Shown here in pieces: positions 46,041-57,365 of a DNA stretch of 64,000 nucleotides; position 1 is the stretch's first letter, and each line of letters starts with the position of its first letter. Below the pieces are notes generated by a model that saw only the letters and a list, made by a program, of their open reading frames with translations, had not been told where the DNA came from and searched no databases. This stretch comes from Acestrorhynchus altus (Eukaryota > Chordata > Actinopteri > Characiformes > Acestrorhynchidae): contig CM067507.1 in the NCBI GenBank assembly GCA_034509495.1, positions 30,643,892 to 30,707,891 on the forward strand, given 5' to 3'. The position numbers and the translations under genes are program-made.

Positions 46041-47989
46041 AGAGCGTGCAGGAGAGAAACAGAGACGGAACACACAATGGACAATGGAGGGCTTGAACAT
46101 AGCCCAAGATTTTTTCTTTGGGCAAATTGAGAGCATACGTTACTGAATATGACGTCTATGAAGGATTTTCCACGTCAAGTAACAAATGGCTCCCAGTTCT
46201 GCTTGTCTCTTGTCGTATGAAAGGTCAGATCTCAGCAAAGCTTTTAATACATCAAGCCAGAGAGGATGAGACGAGAGCCACCGTGTAAAGATCTTTCTAG
46301 GGACTGTGTCACATGATTTTGACAAAGGGAGGGGGAGATCTCACCCCTTAAAATAAGAGAATAGCTGACCACTGTTGGCCCACTGATGGCAAAGCTGGTG
46401 GTCTACTGGCATTTTTCTCAGCGTTTCCCAGGGGGTCTGCTGCCTTTTCATTGGTCGTTTTCCAACAAGAGTCAAATTTTTCTTTCATTTCTTACTTTTT
46501 TTTTATCCATTATAAACATGTATTGCTTCAGCAACATTTGCAACTAAATTCTTTTTGTTGTTTATAATATTTGTTTTACGTTATTTTCTTAGAAAAGTCT
46601 CAGCGTTTATAAAGTATGTTGGATAATATTAGTGAAAAGTAACTGTATCCATGATAATAACCTGGCTGGTCAGAGGATGGACAGTAGCAAAGAGTCACCA
46701 AGTCTCATCAATCCAGCAGACTGATATATCATTATTTCAGACTCACATCGATGGAAAACACAGCACAATGCATAGCGTAGTGGATAACACCACTCTCGCG
46801 TTGTCTCAGACTAGGGTTAAATTAACTGACTGGGCAATACAATACAATAAACCAATCAGATTAAATTTGTAATGTAATAATTTGTAAAAATGTAAAATAC
46901 TGTCAATTTCACAAGTTATTTTGCACATTCTGGACATGTGAATGATTTGCGATTGCAGGGGTGTTGTGACTATTCTACACCAATTTTATGAAAACAGTTT
47001 AGTTTGGGGTTTCATTAGCTAGCAGACCAGGGCTGCATCCTTTGCTGATGTTTCTGCCCTGACACTAGGGAGGTGGGCTTAAATGAGTAACACCAATGTT
47101 ACGGAAACCATCCCTTTGATCAAACAGGCAAACCTGGTACACTGCAATCAGGAGGCAAGTCTCTTGGTAACCATGGTGACCATGATAAAGCCAGCTCTGT
47201 CAGAACTATTCTAGCACGGATTTCAAACATGGAAATCACAGAAAAGAGAAAATAAATACAGAAATCAGACAGATAAACTAAACAAAAGTGCTCCATCATT
47301 CCCTCAGCAAAACCTGCAATTTCATTGTCCTTGCTTTGGGACCAGAAGAGATTAAGTATCTCAGCCCACTTGTTGAAGCCCCTGATGCTCCAAACAGGTC
47401 ATTTTCCTTGTCTTCCCAGCTCACATCTTATTGAATATGAGCGGGAGACTGTCGCTTGCTCCGTGAAAAGGCCTTTAGATTTATACAGAAATTGCTTCTA
47501 AAGCCTTTCTTCTTTGCACCCACTCTCCATGTTATTGGAAATCTTACTTTCTGCAATATTCTACCAACACAAAGGTTTCTGCTCCATCCAGACCTTATAT
47601 GGTTCAGTTATGTTTCTCCTCCAGTTGCCAGGTCAGGGAGAAGAAGCCTGAGGGTCACCATGACTCCAAACTCCACTGAGACGAGGGATGACTTGAGCGA
47701 AACTGCTCCAAGCCAAACAAGGCAATGCCAAAGAGAGAAGAGTGCTAAAAAGAGACAAAGAGAGAGAGGGACAAACAGCTACATCTACGTTTGAGCCGAC
47801 TCTGAGCACAATTGTCCCAGCCCTCCATCACCTGCTTTTTTCCCAATTGCATTTATTCCAGGGCCTATTTTTGGGGGCTGTGTGAGCAGTGTGGGATGAA
47901 AGAGAGGATGTTATGCTAGCTGAGGGATCTGTGATTAAGTTAGTGAATTGGGTTATCCATCATGTGGAAACTGTCTACTAGATCTCATA
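46041..47989. other. No gene; X-box-like motif at 47166-47180
   Basis: A minus-strand 61-codon frame at 46140-46325 looks protein-like (RWLSSHPLWLDVLKALLRSD) but has no recognised family. The X-box-like ggtaaccatggtgac is at 47166-47180. The rest is plain. Confidence 0.35.
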
Positions 47990-48385
47990 CGTACAGTAAG
48001 TGAGGAAAATAGAAACACCCAGCGGTGACCCAGAAAAAGCCATTCTGTCCATATCTAATAAGCTCCTCTCGTGTAATATCCTGCACCCCACACGCACAGC
48101 AGCGAACTGGGGCTTGTGCTTTCTTGTCATGTGTAATCAAATAAAACAAAAAGCATTGCTTTTATCATTGGGGCCACAGCCAATGGTAACGCGGAAAGGA
48201 CGCACAATTCCATGCAAATTAACAGCATTGTTTAGAGCAGCACAAAATATATAGTTCTTAATAACAACCTTTTTATGAGGCCATGCGAATATTGGAGCAA
48301 TAATTTAGCTATTTTTACCCAAAACAAAGACCACGGAGCAAACAGGGTTATGGTTTTATTCTGCCATTACAGGCCCGGGAATCCG
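47990..48385. promoter_or_regulatory. Candidate conserved non-coding element
   Basis: Repeat-free block with an octamer ATGCAAAT at 48212-48219, ggccacagccaatggtaacg (CCAAT-type) and an AT-rich taataatttagc-like tail. Low confidence; motif-based only. Confidence 0.25.
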
Positions 48386-48424
48386 CCGGTGTGTGTAGGT
48401 GTATGATGTCAGAGCCTCTGTTCA

Positions 48425-48444
48425 CTGGCTGGCTGGCTGGCTGG
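48425..48444. repeat. (CTGG)5 tetranucleotide
   Basis: Five perfect units. Confidence 0.9.
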
Positions 48445-49659
48445 TCAGTGTGGATGGATTAAATGTGTGTTTGCTGGCCTGATTGCTGCAAGTAAGCTGG
48501 CAGAGCAGACTCAAAGGGAGGGTCTGGCCTGCTTGCTATTTGATTTCTCTTAAAACTTTCAGAGAGATCTTTGAGAGAGATGAGAAAATCGATGACCACT
48601 CTCACTTCAGATCTGAACAAGTCCACGGTTGTTACTGTCCATCTCTTTACTGTGAGAAGACGACTCAATGCTATGGATCTCATATGGATATGAAGATCTC
48701 ACTGTGGAAAAAAGACAAAGAGGCACATTCAATCAAATCAAAAGAGAAGCTGATGGTGTTCTCAAAGCATTGGGCTGACAATGGAGAGTCCAGACCGTAG
48801 CATCATAGTGTTTGGGATGATTATAATGTTCTTGAAAGACTAAACTTTGAAGATGTGGAAAGTTCGCCGTTCAGAATAGCTGAGAGTGGGTGCACTCAGT
48901 AAAACGGTTGGTGTATCATCGTTTGTAACGATGCTGTTTTCATTACAGTAAAATAAGGCTTGATTCTCAGGTCAGGCAATCATACAGCACTGCACCAAAG
49001 TCCGTGTACATGAGTGTCAACCACTAAACCAGCCTTGGCCTACATGATTCATGACATGATGCAAATGATCTACACATACCTGCTGCACATGTACGACTTA
49101 TTAACACAACAAAGACATACAGAAATAATGACTGAATGAAAGCTAGTGTGATTAAATTACCCAGTCTTACCTTATATGAAACCTAAACTGGACCTTAAGC
49201 CTTACCCTCACTATTCTTACCATTTCTGCAGGAGCATCTGTCCATTCATTTGCTATTTAGAAGCTCCATAACCGTGAAAAGCAGCATGCCGTGGTCATGC
49301 TAAATTTTCAATTTTTCACCAGTGGATGGAACTTCATTATTAATTGGAATATATGTATGAAATGTGTGAGCAAATCTTGCCAATATTACAAACATCTTGG
49401 GGTACATTTTAGTTATATATCTATGTATTTTGTGTTATTTTTTAAGACAGCTTTGTCAAACAAAGTTCCTATCACCGCTGTCCATCAAAAACATGCATCT
49501 TCAAATTGGCAATTTAATAGAAGGCAAAAATATTCTGAACTCTGAATGGAAAGTAATGAGTGCAGCCATGGAGAAAACTAGGAATGGAAAAAGATGAAGA
49601 TACATAGTTTTCATTGTACAGCGATGCCTTAATACACTATGAATATATTAATATATTTA
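48445..49659. other. No feature recognised
   Basis: A 105-codon plus frame (48483-48800) has no recognisable domain. Confidence 0.4.
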
Positions 49660-50030
49660 CACACTCTTAGAAATAAATGTTTTATTTAAGTGACACCAAA
49701 GAACACAGGTCTTCAAATCTGTGCCTTAAATTCATTTAAATTTTTTACAAACTTTCGTTCATTTTGTTTCTGCTGGAAGTTTGGGGGAATGTTAGTGTAA
49801 TTAATTGGCCAAGAAGTGTCACACCTTCCAAGAATTACAAGTCCAGGTCCAGATGTGTAGGCCTCCACCATAGACAACCCACTTTTGGTTCCATAAAAAG
49901 CAATTTTTGTACAAAAGGTTTGTGAGAAGAAACTTTTACTTAATGGAAAGGTTCTTGATGGAACCAAAACTGGTTCTTGTACGGCACCCCTCAAAAAACT
50001 TTCCAAAACACCTTTGCTTTTAAGAGTGTA
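49660..50030. mobile_element. MITE family M2, copy 2, with both terminal inverted repeats
   Basis: The left end acactcttagaaataaatg (49661-49679) and right end cctttgcttttaagagtgta (50011-50030) are inverted copies. Inside, ggttccataaaaagcaattt, ggttcttgatggaaccaaaa and acggcacccctcaaaaaact are the usual modules. At about 370 bp this is the most complete copy in the window. No ORF of note; a 125-codon minus frame runs through it by chance. Confidence 0.75.
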
Positions 50031-50204
50031 GAGTCTCTTCCTGAGGCCTTCCAGGTGTAGGTTTGTATCAGTGTATTTAAGAGTCCACAAGCATTTGTCT
50101 GTGCATGTGCAGATCTAAATCGCGTGTGTGCAGAAAAGGTATTTACCATTAATTGTACAGATCATATGTGTTTGTGTGTAGTCTACACATGCATGTATCA
50201 TAGA

Positions 50205-50244
50205 TGTGTGTGTGTGTGTGTGTGTGCGTGTGCGTGTGTGTGTG
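50205..50244. repeat. (GT)n with GC interruptions
   Basis: GT run with two 'gcgt' interruptions. Confidence 0.93.
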
Positions 50245-50558
50245 ATGTTTTTAAACCTGCTGCTTCTCCTTTCAGGCTGTTTGCTTTACTAAATGAATGT
50301 AATGGTAGAAATGCAGGATAAATTGCCTGCCTCTTGCTCCATCTCCTTGTACACATCCCAGAGGGCCTTCTCCAAAGCAGAGCAAAAATGAAAACAGGCG
50401 CTCCAGATAATTCACTCGCTTCTGCCTCCCAGATACTACTTACTATCAGCACATAACACACAAGATAAAACCCCACACACTAACTACACAGGGCCTATGC
50501 CCCACCACTGCGAAACATCAGTCCGAGCCATGAAATGAACCTGTAAGTGTGTGCATAT
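50245..50558. other. No feature recognised
   Basis: Plain sequence between two microsatellites. Confidence 0.4.
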
Positions 50559-50607
50559 GTGTGTGTGTGTGTGTGTGAGAGAGTGTGTGAGAGAGTGTGT
50601 GTGTGTG

Positions 50608-50654
<47 letters not shown>
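50559..50654. repeat. Compound (GT)n(GA)n microsatellite
   Basis: GT with GAGA interruptions to about 50609, then perfect GA to 50654; purines on the plus strand. Confidence 0.96.
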
Positions 50655-50656
<2 letters not shown>

Positions 50657-51329
50657 TACATGTTGATTGACATATTGAATTATTAATATCTAAAATCACT
50701 CAGTTTGGTAACAAATTGTTTCTACTGGAACTGAAATATTCCCAATCTGACTATTGAAATGCCTCATATTTATTCTAACCAAAGCAATTTTCTGACTGGC
50801 ACTCTGCCGTCTATCTTGATTGGTCACTTTAGCTGCACTCAGATTGATCAGGAGTTGTTTTCAAAAGTAGCCACTTTCCTATTAGTTTAAACGTAAAACC
50901 AAGTTATGATGGAGAGAACTGCCAATGTCAATGTCGCCCAAAAGAGCAGTGTAAAGATGATTATGGATGAAAATGTTTCTGTACTTATAAGGAAACGCCT
51001 CCAAACAGACACACAATCAACGCCAGCACTCAGTCCATAAAACCATTTTGGCACCTTTGTTTTTAAGAGCTTCATGAAACTAAGGCTGACATGACTGAGC
51101 TTTTAACATTCTTACAAGTTGAAGTCCACTGAGTATATTCTCTGGCCAATTTGGACATTATGTTCTCCCACACCAACAAGCTGCACTGGGACAAATCCAA
51201 ATATTACCAGATGCTGCTGCAACCTAGTAGAACAGGACCTTCCAGAACATACATACAATTAAAAAAAAAAAAAAATCACGAGAGGTCTAGAAACAAGCTC
51301 CTTGTTATATTTGGCAGAAGGAAAAGCTA

Positions 51330-51330
<1 letters not shown>
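50655..51330. other. Mostly plain; possible M2 right end at 51035-51075
   Basis: The string cattttggcacctttgtttt followed by taagagc resembles the M2 MITE right end. Nothing else was recognised. Confidence 0.35.

Positions 51331-51374
<44 letters not shown>
51331..51374. repeat. (GA)n microsatellite
   Basis: A perfect run; purines on the plus strand. Confidence 0.96.
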
Positions 51375-51376
<2 letters not shown>

Positions 51377-51559
51377 AGAGCTAAAAGAGAGAGCAAGCCA
51401 TTTGTCTCTGATGTGAAGGGTTGAAATGAGTGTAATCTACCCAGCCATCATTAAGAGTGTGTGTTGATGCATGGCGTACATATATGGCGGTATATGAGTT
51501 TCTGCATTCCCCAGGGTCTGATGAGAGAAGAAATTAAATGTGTACGCTCCATAAGCACA

Positions 51560-51740
51560 TGCAACCGTCTCGACGCTCTCATCTATTTACAAATGAATTA
51601 TTAACAAATACTATTTAAGAGAAAGTGCTCCAGATGCACTGGAGTTTAATGACGCTGTAATTGAATTGAGAAGAAAAATAATAATAAAATGACTATTGCT
51701 ATTAACTCTGGATTCGGGGCTAATTAAAGAATGCAAACAC
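51560..51740. promoter_or_regulatory. Candidate conserved non-coding element
   Basis: Repeat-free AT-rich block with several homeodomain-type cores (gaattattaac, gtaattgaattg, gctaattaaag). Enhancer-like texture only. Confidence 0.22.
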
Positions 51741-51994
51741 TGATAATGCAATAAGTCTGTGGTAATTTCACCAAGGGAATGAATCTTTTCAACACTGATG
51801 TGGGAAGTGATGTACGTAAAAAAATGAAAGTGAGAGAAACGCCATGTTTACACAGATGAAACTTCTGAGGGAGCCGTCCTGCTGAATCACTGATAGAGAG
51901 AAGACATCTTAGTGCCTTAGTAATCTTCTCCTCAGTATGAAACACTGCTTAGTCTTAGGAAAAGAAGAAAATGTCCTGGAAGTGTAATGTAAAC

Positions 51995-52180
51995 AGGCCT
52001 TAAAGTCTTAAAAATAAAGGTTCTTTACCAATTTCCTTCTCTGGACTCTTCCAAACAACCATTTGAAAGAAAAGTGATTCCATAGAATAACCACTCATGT
52101 CTGTAATGTTGAGATGAGTCAGTGTGGGAAAAACATGTCAACTGGTACAGAACATTTCCATTAATCGAAGGTTCTGTTGA
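51995..52180 (+). mobile_element. MITE family M2, copy 3, left part
   Basis: It starts agtcttaaaaataaaggttc then tttaccaatttcc, with gaaagaaaagtgattcc and aaggttctgttgaccc. It matches the left half of an M2-type element; its right half appears about 600 bases on at 52780-52870. Confidence 0.55.
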
Positions 52181-52779
52181 CCCAGTCTTGATGGTTCCAC
52201 AGTTCTGCTCTGTATCCTACCCCAACGTGCAAAACAAAGAACTGTAGGCATACAAACAATGGCCATGATGATGACAATGATGAAAATGACTGTACTTTGG
52301 ATACACCATATGTATTTCCAAGCACATGTAGTTACCCCATAATATAGTGACAATGTGGGGACAATGGTGACAATGATCACCACAAAGAAGCCTTTCCTTT
52401 CTATGATGATGATGATGATGACGATTGTACCTTTAGAACAAGGGTGGGGATCTGGAGGCTTGAAGTGCAGATTTGCAGGTTTGCTGATTTCTCTGCTCTG
52501 GAACAACCTGATAATTAACTTCTGGGCTGAATGTGTCTCTTTAGGGCTGGAATTCTCAATCCTTGCTTTGAAATATGTGGATATGTAGGCCTTCACACAA
52601 TTTTGGAGCATGACAGCAGCAGCGACCCTGACAACAAGTATCGTGATGGTAGTGAGGTTGACAATTGTGACAAATGTACTCTTAGAGCATGTAGATAATG
52701 CACCAATGGGGTTCATCATATACATTCAAATAGACTCAACACGATGGCAATGACAAGGGCAATAACGGCCTTTATAATA
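52181..52779. other. Intervening DNA splitting the MITE
   Basis: Contains a (GAT)n run at 52402-52424 and a diverged repeat at about 52440-52575 (gtggggatctggaggcttga ... ctttagggctggaattctca). A 195-codon minus frame spans it, but its hydrophobic Ile/Val runs come from the (GAT)n-type sequence and no family fits. Confidence 0.45.
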
Positions 52780-52870
52780 CTGATGTAACTGAAGGCATGG
52801 TTCCCTGGAGAATCAAAAGTGGTTCTTTTACGGCATCACTCAAATAACTTTTTGTCACATATCATACACA
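52780..52870 (+). mobile_element. MITE family M2, copy 3, right part
   Basis: It reads catggttccctggagaatca then aaagtggttcttttacggca and tcactcaaataactttttgt, the right-half modules of M2 (compare 49968-50010). The terminal aagagtgta is lost. Confidence 0.55.
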
Positions 52871-53589
52871 GGAAGCTCTTACTCACTTAATAATACATGC
52901 CATACATTTCACTGTGACCTTGTAAAGTCTGGAAAGTATATATGCTTTAAAGCTTTTAATACATTACAGTTTTATAATCACAGTACAGTCACATACACAA
53001 TTCTAATAACAAGAACTGTGCCCTTAATACGCAGAGTGCGCACCACTTAAGGCCAGAGTACAGTGAACACAATCCAACACACTCGGTGGTTGTGCCTTAT
53101 GTCAGTGTTTGTTAGAATCATCTAGAATATTCAGCTATAAACATGATATTTGTGGGCTTCTGGTCTTTCAGTGAAGGCTATCTCACCTGCTTCTCATCAA
53201 ACTCTTCACAACCTGGACCAGAATCCCCAAAACTGAGCTGCACTGAAATTCAGGATCACTTTAAATGCATATAATGATGATGATGATGACGATGATGATG
53301 AAGAAGAAGTAAAGTGAACAGTCCAACCAGAAGAACTGACATTAACACTGCAGGACAGCTGTGAAAGAACCACAGCTAATGTGTGAAGTGCGTATGTCTC
53401 TGAAGGATTCCTGCTGCCCGCTTCATAGACTTCTGTCTTTCTCTTCTTCTCTCTCTTTATATACACATACACACTCTAAAAAAATATTGTATATAAATTG
53501 AAAAATGCCTTTATGTGAAAAAAATTCCAGGTGTGAATTTAGTGATGATACATGTGATTACAATATTACAGTAAAAGGATACGTTTATT
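52871..53589. other. No gene; short (GAT)n/(GAA)n at 53273-53309
   Basis: The trinucleotide run gives a poly-Ser minus frame that is an artefact. The rest is plain. Confidence 0.45.
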
Positions 53590-54045
53590 GAGGAGAACAA
53601 CTGAAGGGAGACGCTAGCACCCCGTTGAGCATCTAACCTGGATACAAGATGGGATATGGTTGAGCATGGAGGCATTCAGGTTCCGTACGGCATCCTGCAG
53701 CACATTTGCCCATTTGCAGCTGGGCATGTAGATCGTTCACACTCATAGATGGCCAAAGGTGGGGTCGTTGCTGGTCACATAAATGCGTGCTTGGAGATGA
53801 ATTCAGCAACTGGGCAGGCATGCTTGGAAACGAATGGGTGAGCAGTATCCTGCTGAAAAATGCCAGTTGGAAGCCCTGTCATGAGAGGCAACATGTGGCT
53901 GCACATATCACTGTCCTGTTTGTGCCGCTTGTATCACTACTAGGGGTGACCAACCCAGATCGTCACACCAGCAGTTGGAGCAGAGTGTCTCTCCACAGCC
54001 AAGACAGGATCAAAGTGCCATGAGAAAGACAACAAGGCTCTAGTC
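53590..54045 (-). mobile_element. Tc1-like transposase relic, family T4, C-terminal half
   Basis: On the minus strand around 53850-53775 the frame reads FQQDTAHPFVSKHACPVAEF followed by ISKHAFM. QQD-x-A-x-P is the block with the second catalytic Asp of Tc1-family transposases. Upstream on the same strand, gtgacgatctgggttgg resembles the 'VTVWG' block. Downstream in another frame, VNDLHAQLQ resembles the C-terminal helix region, and the element runs to a T-rich AATAAA-like end near 53590. Stops and frameshifts throughout. Confidence 0.75.
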
Positions 54046-54200
54046 CTGGTTTCAAGTTCACAACACCACTACAAATGAAGGCTGACAGGTTCTGGCTGTC
54101 AGTAGCAGGCACATAATGGGCATCATGCCACCGAATTCAAATTCCTTGAAAAGACCACCCTGCTTCTCTCAGTGTAACGATGCGCCTCATCACATAGTAC

Positions 54201-54204
<4 letters not shown>

Positions 54205-54268
<64 letters not shown>

Positions 54269-54306
54269 CACACACACTACACTACACACACACCACACAC
54301 ACACAC
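54205..54306. repeat. (TA)n then (CA)n microsatellite
   Basis: TA 54205-54263, then impure CA/CACTA to 54306. Confidence 0.95.
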
Positions 54307-54417
54307 GTAAGGAGCTTCACTTGCAGATATCAGTAGACTGGCAGGCTGAGAGATGCTCGTAGTTCATAATCCAATTTCAGCATCATGCAAAGTCAGAAGG
54401 AGCCGGATTTAGAAGAA

Positions 54418-54437
54418 TGGAAAAAAAAAAAAAAAAA
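54418..54437. repeat. Poly(A) run
   Basis: About 18 A's followed by gaggg. Confidence 0.85.
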
Positions 54438-54887
54438 GAGGGAGGTGAGAACGAGGGAAGAAAAAACAGAACAGAAACACCTCAGTGTTTGTCTCTACAA
54501 GTGAAGTTCCTGGAGCACTTCTCACTGGCCCAGGTCTCTGGAGTGAAAGCTCTCGGTCTCCCTCTCTCTCTGTCTCTCTTTCGGCTTAGAGAAGCTTAGA
54601 GAACCTAGCTCTAATGGGAACAGCCGTCAATCAAGCCTGCTGAGCATCAGAAAGGTGACGCTTTGCTTCACGCTCCCCCAAATCTCATTCTTCATGACAC
54701 CTGTCAGCCCAGTGCTCACACAGCACACCGTACCACTCGCCCCTGGGGTCCTGCACGCACTCAAGCCTGCCCTGGCCGCTGCCTGTCTTAAAAAGAGGTC
54801 ATTTCACTTGCCAGGCTCTGCAAAGAAATAAATAAATAAACAGTTCTCAGCACTTCTTAAAGTACAGGTGTCTGGAAAGTATGTTTT
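54438..54887. other. No feature recognised
   Basis: Plain sequence with a short CT run near 54560. Confidence 0.4.
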
Positions 54888-55180
54888 AAAGGGCCCATAT
54901 CGTGGGAATCAGAATTCTCCCCCATGTTTGGAGATAAATTGAGAGAGTAATAGTCCAATAACGGTTTACTAAGCAGCGAATACACTCACATTCTAACTGT
55001 AATCTGCAACCATGTCAGAAAAGCTTGCTTAAATGAATGCACTAACTGGGGACAGTGCTTTTTATGTGTGTCTACACTGCCTTTCTGCCTGGAAATGTAA
55101 ACTAATTATGTGACCTGCAGTGGCCTATAATTACTTTCAACAATGCTCTGCAATGAGTATCCACACAGCTAAACATCTGC
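54888..55180 (+). repeat. Dispersed repeat starting 'aaagggcccatat'
   Basis: It begins aaagggcccatatcgtggg. A reversed block with a matching end (agggccctatcatttaaaac on the minus strand) lies at 58850-59062. Non-coding; relationship moderate. Confidence 0.4.
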
Positions 55181-55329
55181 ATCTTTAGAAACAATAGAGC
55201 AAAGACACTCATTTTCATGTAGAAGAACTAAGGAGAGGCTATTGTTTTCTGTCGGCTGCCAAAGGGGTTGGAAAGGCTTACAGTCAGGATCACAAACGTT
55301 TAACTCAAGCAACACATACAGAAGTACTG

Positions 55330-56020
55330 TCTCACATTATGCCGTTGGGTCTCCATGTTTGCTAATGCAACATGACGGACGTCTCACCATTGGAGCTGTT
55401 TCTAATGGCGTCTTGCAAAAACCACCCCATGCAGCTTGAATATTCTCACTCAGTTCTTGAAAATGTGACAGTAAATTGCAACCCACACCACGACACCAGG
55501 ATAAACAGACATCAATCTTGGTGCTGACCATGGTGCCTGTCCTTGGTTGTCTCCACCAAGACAAAAGCAAAACTTGTCATCGAAGATGGCCTGCTGTCAT
55601 TTTGAGTGACAGTCTGGCACAACATCACTGCAGTTTTTGGCGACGCTGACATGGTGTTAAGGGCAGTCATCATGACAGTCTGTGTGCATGTAGTCCTGCA
55701 TCGTGCAGCCATCTGTCAATAATGGCACTAAGAGGATGACTCATGAAAGGCATTATTGCCTCTTTGGGGTTTCTGTAGGTCTCCTAGCTCTTGCCTACTT
55801 CTATTCTCTGTCACCAATAATGTGCTATGGTGATATTCGTGCGACCGGTATGATGGGCAATATGCCAGTAAGACCATTCTGCTTCAGGGAGCCCTACAGC
55901 ACAACTCCACTCAAACTCTTACAACTGCTAAAATGGCTTTTGGATGCTTCTCAAAGGCATACTTTGCTTTACGAGGATGTTACCAACACAACAATACAAC
56001 ACAACCTTATATAGTCATTC
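55330..56020 (-). mobile_element. Tc1-like transposase relic, family T4, N-terminal to core
   Basis: On the minus strand near 55700-55670 the frame reads RLHDAGLHAHRLS. This is followed by a region like the FSDESRF block (FDDKFCFCLGGDN near 55575) and VVVWVAIYCHIF near 55500, the position of the VWGAIS block. This order is that of a Tc1-family transposase from the end of the DNA-binding domain to the core. Stops and frameshifts are frequent. Bases up to about 56020 would be the N-terminal part but are too decayed to read. It is a separate copy from 53590-54045, since both contain the VWG region. Confidence 0.65.
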
Positions 56021-57219
56021 CAGCATAGCAATAAGGCCTGCCCTTGCTTACGTCACATGTGCAGTTCATTGAATCATTTGCATGTCTGATGATGTCTAAG
56101 CGACCCACCAAATTTGATTCCTGTTGGTTGATTCCTTCTGGGCTTTTTGATGATATGTAATTACTATTCAAATGGACCTGTGAAGATATGAGTGTCTGAA
56201 GTTTGATATAAAAAGCAAATAAAAGGTACAATCATAATACAAGGGACTAGTTTGTGTTAGGACGTCCCTCTCCATCACATGTCTTTGGACAAAGCTTGAA
56301 AAATGTCTAATTATAAAACTTTACTGATTCCAAAGAAACAGGACTTGAACAAAATGATTAGAACTGAACAAACACTGGGGTGAATTAACACCTCTAGTGA
56401 ATCCAGGTTTGACGTCAGACCTATCAGTCGTAAACAGAGAGCACACTGGGTGGTGGCTCTGCTATGGATTGGTAGTAAACGTGGCGAGTATGTAACGTGG
56501 CTGTGATCACCAGCTTCAGCCTCAGCTTCTATATACTTTATGAGCGCTGGAGCCCAGGCTTTCTCTGCTATATTGCCCCAGTGACCTTCCAATTGGGACT
56601 CTTACAGCCGGCTGGACCGGCCTTATGATTATACTTACAGTGTGGTTTTATTTGTGCAGCTGTGGAAAGTGGACTTGCAGCAGGCTTGTTTTCTGTGTTT
56701 TTACTAATCTGCAGGCTGGATGCCAGACTGAGGGCTCCAGTTCCTCTGTACAATCTGAGGTTAATGGGGCTGGAAACATTTTTTGGCAAAATCAAAAGAA
56801 GCTTTTATTGATTTCACTGCCGTGGGCTGTGCCATTGGCCTGCACGTACAAAAAAAACAAAAAAAAAACAACAACATGCATGCATTAACGACTGGCTGCA
56901 TATGTGCTTTTAAGAGAAGCAGCAGAATGCTTGACCCCAAAGAACCTGACTAAATTTTTGCTTGACCTCAGAACACCACTAATTGGTAATACTCAATACA
57001 TGCATGGAAACAGTCTTTTTTATCAAGCAGCTAATCAATCACTTTCCTTTAGTCAGGAGCCAAAGCTAAGCCCACAGATTGAACTTTGACTCATAAGGCT
57101 GGCCAGTCCAGAAATCCTTCATTTGATCCATAATTGTGGTTGAATCTGCTGAAATATTTTGCTTAAACTCATCAAAAACCTAAAAAAAGAGCCTAAATAT
57201 CTCACTCTCGCTTTCTCCC
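56021..57219. other. No feature recognised
   Basis: Frames of 60-93 codons on both strands without family signature; short A-runs near 56850. Confidence 0.4.
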
Positions 57220-57365
57220 CAAAACAAGCCACTGCCGTTAACCGCTGGCCAGGTCACATGCTAGTCAGCAGACGGCATCTTACACACAATGTCCCATTGC
57301 TGAGCGATTGGCGATCGCGCCAATTATTAGTGCCAAGCTTTAAGGAATCCATAAAGGCCAAATAG
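57220..57365. promoter_or_regulatory. Candidate conserved non-coding element with inverted CCAAT palindrome
   Basis: A repeat-free block with the palindrome attggcgatcgcgccaat at 57307-57324: two CCAAT boxes in opposite orientation joined by an E2F-like GCGC core. CpG density is unusually high for this window. Role inferred. Confidence 0.28.

Noticed and set aside
46140..46325. 61-codon minus-strand frame that reads like a folded protein
   Set aside because: No recognised family, no splice or start context, and too short to separate from chance; worth only a search.
52138..52725. 195-codon minus-strand frame with hydrophobic segments, resembling a membrane protein
   Set aside because: The Ile/Val runs come from (GAT)n-type sequence; the frame crosses a repeat and a MITE piece, and no family fits.
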